NCBI RefSeq assembly: GCF_900100655.1
Contig: NZ_FNCE01000006.1
Span: 62,001 to 126,000 of the forward strand
DNA: 64,000 nucleotides
Source of the DNA: Limimonas halophila
GTDB lineage: Bacteria; Pseudomonadota; Alphaproteobacteria; Kiloniellales; Rhodovibrionaceae
Direction of reading: 5' to 3'
Shown here: one piece after another, positions 35,365 through 42,184 of the stretch
How the letters are laid out: each line of letters begins with the position of its first letter
Numbering within the stretch: the first letter of the stretch is position 1
Notes under the pieces: model-generated
Seen by the model: the letters and a program-made list of their open reading frames with translations, nothing else
What the model was told of the DNA's origin: nothing
The model's database searches: none
Position numbers and translations under genes: made by a program

Positions 35365-36309
35365 ATGCGCGGCACCACACCCTTCGACGACCGCTTCGAC
35401 GACGACGCCGCCTTCGGCACGACGGCGCTCGGTTCGCCCGCCCTTAACCACAATCCATTCGGCACACCGCCCCTGGGCCCACCATCGCAGCCGCCGGGTC
35501 CGGGCGGGCGTCCCAACCCGACCGAGCCCGAGGAGGAGAATGAGGTGCTGATCGACTACGACGGCGGCGAAGTCGGCCAGAACGCGCCCTCGTTCGAATG
35601 GGAAGGCCAGACCTTCACGCTGGATTCCCAACCAAGCGAACGCGTGACGGCGGCGCACCGTGTCGAGCGCACGCCCAACGGCGAGATCGAGATTCACCTG
35701 GAGGAAGGCGCGAGCACGGATGTCGGTGCCAGCGCCAAAGCAAGTTACCGCACCGACCTACCCGATTTCACACGCGCCTCGCTGGGGTTCGAGTACGGCG
35801 GGGATCTGGCGGAGTCGACCCCCACCTTTTCCAACATGCAGGGCTTCTTCCGCCGCGACCCGGCCACGCGCGACGCGGATTCCCCGGAAGAGGCCGTGAA
35901 GGCGCAGCTCTTGGTGGGCTCGGATGCAGGAAACCCGAATTCCCCGTTCGCCGGGTCGCTGCTGCGCGACCGGAACGGTCAGGAGACGGGTGACTTCGTG
36001 GACAATGCGGACTTTCCCACCAGCGGCCGTTTCAATCTCGTCACGCAGGAAGACGGGCGCGTGAACACCGGCGTCACGGTGCCGGGCTCGGGCGCGGCCA
36101 CCGAGAACCGGGATCTCGATCCGGCGGACGAAATCGACGACTTCGAGCTGGAGCAACTGCTGCTGCAGGTTGAGACGTTTCAGGACGATGCCAGCTTTCA
36201 AAATCAGTTCGGCGACGACGGCCAGCAGTTCACCTACACCGATCTGAAAATCCTCGGCGACGGCGGCGGGGCACACACGGCCGCCGACGGTGCGGAGGTG
36301 TTGGCGTAG
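35365..36309 (+). CDS. Uncharacterised acidic protein
   Basis: 314 aa, starting MRGTTPFDDRFDDDAAFGTT. The first ~65 residues are Pro/Asp/Gly-rich and disordered-looking; the middle (residues ~70-260) is probably beta-rich (EVLIDYDGGEVGQNAPSFEW, GEIEIHLEEGASTDV, TRASLGFEYGGD). The C-terminus, AHTAADGAEVLA, is short and Gly/Ala-rich. There is no signal peptide, no Cys and few Lys; the composition resembles the type I-secreted proteins at 1-6 kb. GGAG ~9 nt before the ATG at 35365 supports the start, and a terminator follows. I do not recognise the family. Confidence 0.65.
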   Translation: MRGTTPFDDRFDDDAAFGTTALGSPALNHNPFGTPPLGPPSQPPGPGGRPNPTEPEEENEVLIDYDGGEVGQNAPSFEWEGQTFTLDSQPSERVTAAHRVERTPNGEIEIHLEEGASTDVGASAKASYRTDLPDFTRASLGFEYGGDLAESTPTFSNMQGFFRRDPATRDADSPEEAVKAQLLVGSDAGNPNSPFAGSLLRDRNGQETGDFVDNADFPTSGRFNLVTQEDGRVNTGVTVPGSGAATENRDLDPADEIDDFELEQLLLQVETFQDDASFQNQFGDDGQQFTYTDLKILGDGGGAHTAADGAEVLA

Positions 36310-36349
36310 TCTGGGCGAGCTGCCGCGTTCAGCGGTATTGCCGATGATC

Positions 36350-36384
36350 CGGGCTCGCGGGCGGTCTTCGCGGGCCCGTTTTTT
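36350..36384 (+). terminator. Rho-independent terminator after the acidic protein gene
   Basis: CGGGCTCGCG (36350-36359) pairs with CGCGGGCCCG (36369-36378), ten pairs including one G-T, with a 9-nt loop and six T residues at 36379-36384. It ends the transcript of the gene stopping at 36309. Confidence 0.85.
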
Positions 36385-36412
36385 CGGGTCACACCAGAGG
36401 AAGTGCGCACAC

Positions 36413-36443
36413 GTTAAGGTCCGCACACGTGTGCGACCGTTAA
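36413..36443. repeat. Extended imperfect palindrome around a 12-nt core
   Basis: The core GCACACGTGTGC (36423-36434) is a perfect palindrome, and GTTAA at both outer ends (36413-36417, and as TTAAC to 36443) extends the symmetry with a small shift in between. It lies just downstream of tRNA-Arg on the minus strand. It could be a protein-binding site or a transcript-end hairpin. Confidence 0.35.
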
Positions 36444-36474
36444 CCGTCCAACTTGGCCGCGACCGGGAAAAAGC

Positions 36475-36551
36475 TGGTGGACCCGGCAGGACTCGAACCT
36501 GCGACCTTCGGCTCCGGAGGCCGACGCTCTATCCGACTGAGCTACGGGTCC
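36475..36551 (-). tRNA. tRNA-Arg (anticodon CCG)
   Basis: Complete cloverleaf on the minus strand: acceptor GGACCCG/CGGGTCC, D arm TAGCTCAGTCGGATAGAGC, anticodon loop CTCCGGA giving CCG, T arm GGTTCGAGTCC, discriminator A and encoded CCA at 36477-36475. It reads the CGG codon, which suits a GC-rich genome. Confidence 0.94.
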
Positions 36552-36769
36552 GAACCGGCGCACGCCGCGCCGTGCTCTCGTTCCGCGTGATCTAGCTCAT
36601 TGCGCCGGGCGATGCAACGTGTGTCTGCTGGGCGGGCAGCGACACACGCCCGGCCGCCGGACGACGGAAGCCGGGCGCCCTTGACTGCCGCAATGCACGG
36701 CGGGAGCGGCCGGCCCCGCTCCGCCGTGGCGGCCTTCACCAACGCACCTGGACGAAGGAGCGAGCGACC

Positions 36770-37012
36770 ATGACGCATACGCCGCACGAACTGGCGGACG
36801 AATTTCCGGAGCACACGCAGCGCATCCACGACCTGAAGGTGTCGGACGACCACTTCGCCAAGCTGGCGGACGACTACCACGAGGTGAACCGCCAGGTGCA
36901 TCGCATGGAAACCGACATGGAACCCGTCTCCGACGAGGTGCTGGAAGAGGCGCGCAAGAAGCGCCTCGCGCTGAAGGACGAGATCGCCGCCTACCTGCGC
37001 GAGCACGGCTGA
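36770..37012 (+). CDS. YdcH-family (DUF465) small protein
   Basis: 80 aa. FAKLADDYHEVNRQVHRMET and EEARKKRLALKDEIAAYLRE are the DUF465/YdcH signature, a small helical hairpin. AAGGAG precedes the ATG. The family is widespread in proteobacteria and its function is not established. A GC-rich inverted repeat (GGCCCGG at 37027 with CCGGGCC at 37048) lies in the short gap before the convergent next gene and may end both transcripts. Confidence 0.87.
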   Translation: MTHTPHELADEFPEHTQRIHDLKVSDDHFAKLADDYHEVNRQVHRMETDMEPVSDEVLEEARKKRLALKDEIAAYLREHG

Positions 37013-37057
37013 CGCGGCTGCCTCGCGGCCCGGGGGAGGGACCGCCTCCGGGCCGGT

Positions 37058-37492
37058 TCAGCGCGTGGTCACCGTGATCGCGCTCCCCGCGCCGCCGGTG
37101 GAAAACCGGCTCAGGTTGCCCGACTTGCCGCGAACCGCGATGTCCAGCCGCCCGCCTTCCGCGGTCTGGCGGATTTCGCAGGACATGCGCTCCGCTTGGA
37201 AATGCCGGGTCAGCGGCGGCCGGCCGGCGATCTCGACCGTTTCCGTGTGCGCCGGCCCTTCGAGCGTGCAGCGCACCGTGAACGCCGCGGCCGCGTTGCC
37301 GTCGAGCTGCAGGACGAACCCCGAGTCCGCCGCGGCGGCCGGCGACATGCCGACGGCCGCCAATCCGGCGTAGTGGACCACCGGCACCCGCCGCGCGCCC
37401 TCCCACAGCGCCGTCGCCGCCCGATGCACCTCGGCCAGCACCGCCGGGACATTCGCCAAATCGGATGAGAACCCAAGACCCCGGTACGCCAC
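37058..37492 (-). CDS. Curli-locus two-cysteine secreted-type protein with regulator-like N-terminus
   Basis: 144 aa. Residues ~65-144 match the product at 38507-38848 nearly throughout: VRCTLE, the GRPPLTRHF block, CEIRQTA.GGRLDI, GN.SR.STGG and SAITV, with two conserved cysteines. The first ~30 residues instead match the N-terminus of the winged-helix regulator at 41126 (SxxLxxVPxxLxEVHR, then W), and the upstream DNA is shared too. A signal-like VPVVHYAGLAAVGMSPAAAA sits between the two parts, so an internal GTG near residue 35 might give the secreted form. I place the start at the GTG aligned with that of the regulator (37492). It is probably a curli accessory or chaperone-type protein (compare CsgH), by inference from its paralogue's place in the curlin operon. 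Confidence 0.65.
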   Translation of the reverse strand: MAYRGLGFSSDLANVPAVLAEVHRAATALWEGARRVPVVHYAGLAAVGMSPAAAADSGFVLQLDGNAAAAFTVRCTLEGPAHTETVEIAGRPPLTRHFQAERMSCEIRQTAEGGRLDIAVRGKSGNLSRFSTGGAGSAITVTTR

Positions 37493-37527
37493 CACGCCCC
37501 CGTCATCAACGCGAACCGAATTGCATT

Positions 37528-37578
37528 ACCATTGTGCGGGTCGACGGGTGCCTGAAAACTGAGCACTTGGCGTACACA
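37528..37578 (-). promoter_or_regulatory. Curli-locus promoter element, copy A
   Basis: On the plus strand it reads ACCATTGTGC, 33 nt, CGTACACA, with GAAAA inside. Copy B at 41553-41603 has the same ends at the same 33-nt distance and about 35 of 51 bases identical. On the minus strand it would place CACAAT as a -10 with TTTTC near -35, and TGTGTACG ~60 upstream as an activator site. It ends 35 nt before the GTG of the gene at 37492. Control of the divergent gene at 37837 is also possible. Confidence 0.6.
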
Positions 37579-37836
37579 TATCGGATAAACGAAGCCGCAG
37601 CTGCCTCTGGCTACCACGCTCACAACTGCAAATCCCGTTTGCGGATTTCGGCAACCGAAATATTGTTATCACCACGCAGAACCGACAAGTTTTCCGCTTG
37701 ATGGCGGAGATGCCCGAGAACGCCGAAATCACGCGACTTCATCGGCACCCCGTCCTCCGGCCATGTCTATTGCCGCGTTCAAACCGTGCCGTGCTACAAT
37801 GTTTGCATGTTCAAGCAACCGCGAGGGCGTCGGACC

Positions 37837-38196
37837 ATGCGGCGCAGTGTTCGGATCGCCGTGGGCGCGATCGTGGCAGCATCGCTCGGTTTCGTGGCCC
37901 CCCTGGGGGCCGCGGCGCAGGACAGCCCCGTGCGCATCGAGCAGGTGCCGAAGGAACGGCAACTGGACCAGGACGCGCTGGACGAAGGGCTGCTGGAAGA
38001 GCACATCGAAGCCGGCCGCATCCCGGAGCGCTGCGAGGACCCCGACGTCGCCGCCAGCGATCCCGCCTGCGTGCCGGAACGCAAGAAGAGCGTTTCGGAA
38101 AGCTACGGCATCCCGGTGATCGAGGACCCCGGCACGGACAACTCCGACCTCATCCCCGGTGTGACGATTAATCAGAGTCGCACGCCGTCGCGCTGA
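37837..38196 (+). CDS. Small secreted protein of unknown function in the curli locus
   Basis: 119 aa. The start (MRRSVRIAVGAIVAASLGF, then VAPLGAAAQ) is a Sec signal peptide with likely cleavage after AAA/AAQ. The mature part is acidic, with two cysteines (RCEDPDVAASDPACVP) and a Ser/Asp/Pro-rich end. GAGGG lies ~10 nt before the ATG at 37837; an in-frame ATG at 37807 is the alternative. A TACAAT at 37795-37800 could be the -10. It is not CsgE by sequence. Its last codons run into the first 50-bp tandem repeat. Its place suggests a link with curli, but this is inference only. Confidence 0.65.
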   Translation: MRRSVRIAVGAIVAASLGFVAPLGAAAQDSPVRIEQVPKERQLDQDALDEGLLEEHIEAGRIPERCEDPDVAASDPACVPERKKSVSESYGIPVIEDPGTDNSDLIPGVTINQSRTPSR

Positions 38197-38330
38197 CGCG
38201 GACGGCTTCGCGGTGGGGTAACCAATCCCGCACGCCGTCACGCTGACGCGGACGGCTTCGCGGTGGGGCAATCAGTCCCGCACGCCGTCGCGCTGACGCG
38301 GACGGCTTCGCGGTGGGGTAATCAGTCCCG
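38168..38330. repeat. Three tandem copies of a 50-bp repeat
   Basis: Units at 38181-38230, 38231-38280 and 38281-38330 each begin CACGCCGTCGCGCTGACGCG (one base varies) and end with a TAATCAGTCCCG-like segment. A partial TAATCAGAGTCG precedes the first, so about 3.2 copies exist. The first copy overlaps the 3' end and stop codon of the gene at 37837-38196. The rest of the 38197-38506 gap holds an imperfect GGCAATCC/GGGATTGCC hairpin near 38380-38413 and no gene. Confidence 0.9.
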
Positions 38331-38506
38331 CGCGCCGCAATCTTCACGACCGCCCGGTGCCGACACCCTCCCTGATCGCCGGGGCAATCCGCGATGAGCG
38401 GGATTGCCCGGTCGACACGCAGTCGCCGGCTGGAAGCCAGCTAGCCGGGCAATGACGGGCGGCGGCTGCTCGCGTCGGGCGGCGCGGCATGCCCCATCCA
38501 CTGTCG

Positions 38507-38848
38507 TCACCGCACGGAGACCGTGATGACGCTGTCCTTGCCGCCGGTGGACAGGCGGCTCACGTTGCCGTCGCGCCCACGCAGCTCGATGTCCAGGCGC
38601 CCGCCGGCCGCGGTCTGGCGGATCTCGCAAAACAGCCCGCGCGCATGAAAGTGCCGGGTCAGCGGCGGCCGCCCGGTGAAGGCGATGTCGTGCGCCGTCG
38701 CGCCGGTTTCCAGCGTGCAGCGGACGTCGAAGGCGGCCGGCTCGTTGCCGGCCAGCCGCAGCGTGTAGTCACCGCCGGCCGCGACGGGGCCGGGCGCGAG
38801 GCCGGCCAGCGCCGCGACGGCCGCGCACGCGCGCACCGCGCCCATCAT
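38507..38848 (-). CDS. Curlin-operon small secreted protein with two cysteines
   Basis: 113 aa. A signal peptide (VRACAAVAALAGLAPGPVAA) precedes a ~90-residue beta-rich domain with two conserved cysteines (VRCTLE and FCEIRQ) and the GRPPLTRHF motif shared with the product at 37058-37492. The ATG overlaps the stop of the curlin-repeat gene upstream by 4 nt, so it is translationally coupled to an amyloid subunit. A role in holding curlin soluble in the periplasm, as CsgC or CsgH do elsewhere, fits size, export and coupling but is inference. Confidence 0.75.
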   Translation of the reverse strand: MMGAVRACAAVAALAGLAPGPVAAGGDYTLRLAGNEPAAFDVRCTLETGATAHDIAFTGRPPLTRHFHARGLFCEIRQTAAGGRLDIELRGRDGNVSRLSTGGKDSVITVSVR

Positions 38849-39894
38849 CGCCGCGCCGTGATGTCGAGCCCGCCGGTGCCGTTGGGGCGCGCCGAGAAGC
38901 CGGAAAAGCTCTGCGGCCCCTTCACGTCGACGGCGAAGTTGACCCCGCCCTGGGCCGCCAGGGTGAAGGGCGTGTTCGGCTGGCCGGCCACACGGACGTC
39001 GCCGCGCGCGATCAGGGCGTTTTCGTTGGCGCCGTCGCCCTGCAGAAGGCGCGTGTTGTTGTTGTCGTCGGTCTGGAGATGAACGCCGACGTCGTTGCCG
39101 TTCTGCACCGTCAGCAGCCGGTTGTTGCGGCCGGCCTGCAACGCCACGGAGCGGTTGCCCCCGCCGCCCTGAAGGAGGTGCGCGGTGTTGTTTCGGCCCG
39201 CGCCCTGCCCGTTCAGACTGTTGAGGATGTCGTCGAGCGTCTGTTCACCGCGCAACGGCTCGAAGCCGGCGGGCCCGAGCGCCGTCGGATCGCCGCCGTT
39301 GCCCTGACCTCGGCCTTGCCCCTGCCCCTGGTTGCCGGTGTTATCCTGGCCGTTCGGCGGGGTTTGCGCCGGCGCGTCGGCGAAGGCGAAGCTGAAGTCG
39401 CGCGGGATTCCGGCTAGGTTCGTGGCCTCCAAGGCGGACACGGACCCCTGCACGAGCACCGACCGGCTGCCGTCGCCGTACTGCCTGGCGACGGCCGTGT
39501 TCCCCTTGCCGCGTTGAATAACTCTGGCCCGGCTGGTGTCGGCATCCCCCGGCGGAATTTCGATGGAACCACCGGGAAGGTCCACCTCTTCGCAAAAGAT
39601 CACCGGGGACACCTCGCAGGCGCGCGGATTGGCCGGGATCGGTTGCTCGACGACCTCGCCGGCCGGCGTTTCGACTTGAAGGACGGGTTGCAAGAAGGTG
39701 CCATCGAAAAAATCGCCAACAAACGTTTTTGCCTCGCTCAGCGCCCCCTGGTGGACCCTTGCCGTGTTGTCTTCGCCGATCTGGCGCACCGACAAATCGT
39801 TGCCGTCGGCGGCTGCCGGCGCCGCACCAAGGCCGAACGCGAGGCTCCCGGCCGTCACGGTCACAGCCGTCGTCACGAGGATTCGGCGAAGCAT
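38845..39894 (-). CDS. Curlin-repeat amyloid protein with unusual insert
   Basis: 349 aa with a signal peptide (VTVTAGSLAFGLGAAPAAAD). Curlin-type Q-x-G-x-x-N units are visible (VRQIGEDNTARVHQGA; AHLLQGGGGNRSVALQAGRN, then NRLLTVQNGNDVGVHLQ; TRLLQGDGANENAL). Between the first units and the others is a ~150-residue non-repeat insert rich in Gln/Gly/Asn (NQGQGQGRGQGNGG) and two Cys. GGGAG precedes the ATG at 39894. It lies 73 nt after the main curlin gene in the same direction and could act as nucleator (CsgB-like) or minor subunit; the assignment is inference. Confidence 0.75.
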   Translation of the reverse strand: MLRRILVTTAVTVTAGSLAFGLGAAPAAADGNDLSVRQIGEDNTARVHQGALSEAKTFVGDFFDGTFLQPVLQVETPAGEVVEQPIPANPRACEVSPVIFCEEVDLPGGSIEIPPGDADTSRARVIQRGKGNTAVARQYGDGSRSVLVQGSVSALEATNLAGIPRDFSFAFADAPAQTPPNGQDNTGNQGQGQGRGQGNGGDPTALGPAGFEPLRGEQTLDDILNSLNGQGAGRNNTAHLLQGGGGNRSVALQAGRNNRLLTVQNGNDVGVHLQTDDNNNTRLLQGDGANENALIARGDVRVAGQPNTPFTLAAQGGVNFAVDVKGPQSFSGFSARPNGTGGLDITARR

Positions 39895-39967
39895 TGGCGA
39901 TCTCCCTCACGGGCAAACCAAACGATGGAGCAGCCGCCCCGCGGGACCGCTGCCCCATCGCGATGGC

Positions 39968-40969
39968 TTATTGCTGCACGGTACTGGCGTAGTTGCCGCT
40001 ACCGTTCTGCGTGACCCAGTTCGTGTTGTCGTCGCCGATCTGTGCCAGCTTCGCCGTGTTGTCGTTGCCGAGCTGGATGGAACTCGCGGTGTTGCGGTTG
40101 CCCTCCTGGGCCACCGTGCTGGCGTTGCGGCTGCCCACCTGGGCGAAAGTGATATGGTTCCTGTTGCCGGCCTGCACGGTCAGCCCGTCGTTGCGGTTGC
40201 CGCGCTGCTCGGCGGCATTCAGGATGCGCAGATTGCCGTTGCCGAGCACGGTGGCGTTGGGCGAGCCGTTGTCCGTCTCGAACTTGCCGGCAACGCTGAA
40301 GTTGTCCCGGTTGTTGCCACGGCCGACGATCCGGTTGTTATCGCCCTGCACGCGGATGCCCATGCGGTTGACGTTGCCGATCTGCTGGACCGCGGCGGCG
40401 TTGTTGTTGCCGCCGACCTGGGCGATACGTGTGGGCCCGCCGGCGGCGTTGACGGCGGACACGCCCGACAGGATGTCGCCCGGACGGTGATAGGCGCCAA
40501 AACTCACGCTGTTGCCGCCCGTGCCGACATCCACGCTGCCACCGGCGCCACCGTGCACGACGTTCTTGCGGCCGTTCTGGTGGGCACCGACGGTGTTGCC
40601 GCCCAGGTTGCCGATCACGTTGTTGGCGCCGAAGGCGGCGACGTTCTCGTTGCCGCCACGCTGGCGGAAGCCCGCCGTGGTGTTGTTGCCCGAGTGATCG
40701 TTCAGGCGCACGAAGTTCCGATTGGTCTGCTGATCGACGGCCACGTTGTTCTGATTGCCCGTAACCGGCACCGACGCCGTGCTGCGATTACCTGCCTGAT
40801 TGATGAAGGTCTCGTTGTTGTTGCCGTCCTGATCACCGCGGGCAAAATTCAGGTTGCCCGCCTGCTCGACGTCGACGGTGTTGTTCTTCCCGGCCGCGGC
40901 GCCGGTCGCCATGAGCCCCAAGCTCAGCGCCGCCGCGCTGACCGTGGTGAGAAAGGTGCGGACCCGCAT
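39968..40969 (-). CDS. Main curlin-repeat amyloid protein (CsgA-like)
   Basis: 333 aa. A signal peptide (FLTTVSAAALSLGLMATGAA) is followed by more than ten curlin-type repeats with the Q-x-G-N-x-N pattern (VEQAGNLNFARGDQDGNNNE; IAQVGGNNNAAAVQQIGNVN; FAQVGSRNASTVAQEGNRNT; LAQIGDDNTNWVTQNGSGNY). It ends in STVQQ. It is very rich in Asn, Gln and Gly with no Cys, as expected for a functional amyloid fibre subunit secreted through CsgG. GGGAGG precedes the ATG at 40969. A CtrA-type box lies ~75 nt upstream. Confidence 0.88.
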   Translation of the reverse strand: MRVRTFLTTVSAAALSLGLMATGAAAGKNNTVDVEQAGNLNFARGDQDGNNNETFINQAGNRSTASVPVTGNQNNVAVDQQTNRNFVRLNDHSGNNTTAGFRQRGGNENVAAFGANNVIGNLGGNTVGAHQNGRKNVVHGGAGGSVDVGTGGNSVSFGAYHRPGDILSGVSAVNAAGGPTRIAQVGGNNNAAAVQQIGNVNRMGIRVQGDNNRIVGRGNNRDNFSVAGKFETDNGSPNATVLGNGNLRILNAAEQRGNRNDGLTVQAGNRNHITFAQVGSRNASTVAQEGNRNTASSIQLGNDNTAKLAQIGDDNTNWVTQNGSGNYASTVQQ

Positions 40970-41041
40970 GGTTCGCCTCCCGTTGTTTGGATGAGCAATT
41001 TCGGACCGCCCGGTCCGAACCGGACATCCCAAGCCGAACAG

Positions 41042-41056
41042 TTAACGTATCGTTAA
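41042..41056 (-). promoter_or_regulatory. CtrA-type box upstream of the main curlin gene
   Basis: TTAACGTATCGTTAA fits the CtrA consensus TTAA-N7-TTAA exactly and is also a perfect inverted repeat. It lies 73-87 nt upstream of the curlin ATG at 40969, a normal distance for a promoter regulator. CtrA is the alphaproteobacterial cell-cycle/motility response regulator. The rest of the 40970-41125 gap has no gene. Confidence 0.6.
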
Positions 41057-41125
41057 GACAACCTCGGGCGCTTCGGCACGCGAAAGCGGAGCGGATTTGA
41101 CGCGAATCCGGTGTATTGGGGCCGT

Positions 41126-41518
41126 TCACCCGGCCGCCGCGCCGGAATCGGGGTGTTCGCCCGCGTTGAAATGGGCCATGCGGCGGGCGACCTCCTTCGC
41201 CCAGCGGCGCATCACCGCCTCCCCGTGCGGGGTCAGGCGGTAGCCGCCGGGCACGCGCGCCACCAGCGGCCCGCCTCCGTCATCGCTGGCGAGGTGGGCG
41301 AGATGGCTGTGCACCGTCGCCAGCCCAAACCCCAGCGACTGCGCGATCCCGCTGAGCTTCGCGGGGCGGCCCTCCCGCCACTGCGCCGCCGCGACGCAGC
41401 GCAGGATCGCCGCCGTGCGCAGGTTTCCCCAAAAGTCCAGGTCGACCCGGTGCACCTCCGTCAGCATGTCCGGAACCGCTCCCAATTCCGGCGAGAGCGA
41501 AATAACACGATCGGTCAC
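41126..41518 (-). CDS. Winged-helix regulator in the curli locus
   Basis: 130 aa. The centre (LRTAAILRCVAAAQW, then KLSGIAQSLGFGLATVHSHL) is a helix-turn-helix, followed by a wing (PLVARVPGGYRLTPHGEAVM) and a final helix. I use the GTG at 41518 because its position, 34 nt after the shared promoter element, matches the aligned start of the gene at 37492 and the two proteins align without gaps from there; an ATG at 41467 would cut off the shared part. It is divergent from csgF. Control of the curli genes is likely by place, though no binding site is proven. Confidence 0.7.
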   Translation of the reverse strand: MTDRVISLSPELGAVPDMLTEVHRVDLDFWGNLRTAAILRCVAAAQWREGRPAKLSGIAQSLGFGLATVHSHLAHLASDDGGGPLVARVPGGYRLTPHGEAVMRRWAKEVARRMAHFNAGEHPDSGAAAG

Positions 41519-41552
41519 GATTACCCCGAATGATCGCGCGTATGACGGTATC

Positions 41553-41603
41553 ACCATTGTGCCCGTACACGGCGCTCGGAAAATCGACATCCCGTCGTAC
41601 ACA
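41553..41603 (-). promoter_or_regulatory. Curli-locus promoter element, copy B
   Basis: Same structure as copy A at 37528-37578: ACCATTGTGC, 33 nt, CGTACACA, with GGAAAA at the same internal place. It lies between the winged-helix regulator (start 34 nt away on the minus strand) and csgF (125 nt away on the plus strand). A second GTACAC occurs inside it. It probably drives the regulator gene and may carry a shared activator site. Confidence 0.6.
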
Positions 41604-41727
41604 CAAAGAGGGATCGTCGACCGTTGTTTTTCTTGCTGTTTTTCGGTTGCGGAAAGCCTGCCGTCTTGGCGTCGGGCGCAGCACCCGCTTAGGGTTCACG
41701 AACAGTTAACAACGCGGCGGGGAGACG

Positions 41728-42159
41728 ATGACGATGCGCACCCGGACGACACGCATTCTCGCGGTCTGTGCCGGCCTCATGGCGGCCGCCGCCGGCCCGG
41801 CCGCCGCCCAGGACCTGGTCTATCAGCCGGTCAACCCCTCCTTCGGCGGCGACCCCTTCAACAGCAGCCACTTGATCAACCTGGCTCAGCAGCAGAACGA
41901 CTTCGACGACTCCTCCTTCGATCCGCCGAGCGCGCAGGAGCAGTTCGCGGATTCCCTGGAGCGCCGCATCCTCTCCCGCACCTCGCAGGAGATCACCGAC
42001 CGCATCTTCGGCGAGAACCCGCAGGAAAGCGGCGAGTTCACCGTGGGGCAGCAGCGCATCACCTTCGACCAGACGGGTGACGGTCAGATCGATATCACGC
42101 TGCTCGACCTGCAAACGGGCGCGGAAACCAACTTGACGATCCCGACGCCGCAGTTCTGA
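41728..42159 (+). CDS. csgF: Curli production/assembly component CsgF
   Basis: 143 aa. A signal peptide (ILAVCAGLMAAAAGPAAAQ) is followed by the CsgF hallmark: DLVYQPVNPSFGGDPFNSSH, then LINLAQQQNDF. The rest, including RILSRTSQEITDRIFGE and the beta-rich end, fits the family length. CsgF caps the CsgG pore and anchors the nucleator outside the outer membrane. GGGGAGA lies before the ATG. csgG follows after 25 nt. Confidence 0.93.
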   Translation: MTMRTRTTRILAVCAGLMAAAAGPAAAQDLVYQPVNPSFGGDPFNSSHLINLAQQQNDFDDSSFDPPSAQEQFADSLERRILSRTSQEITDRIFGENPQESGEFTVGQQRITFDQTGDGQIDITLLDLQTGAETNLTIPTPQF

Positions 42160-42184
42160 TCCCAGCCCAGGTAAGGACACAGCC

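Noticed and set aside
37837-38196. CsgE identity for the small secreted protein in the curli locus
   Set aside because: Size is close but the sequence lacks a recognisable CsgE pattern; naming it would be a guess.
38168-38330. Possible CRISPR array
   Set aside because: The 50-bp units are contiguous tandem repeats without variable spacers and no cas genes are near.
38379-38413. Terminator for the curlin operon
   Set aside because: The hairpin is imperfect and no T run follows on either strand.
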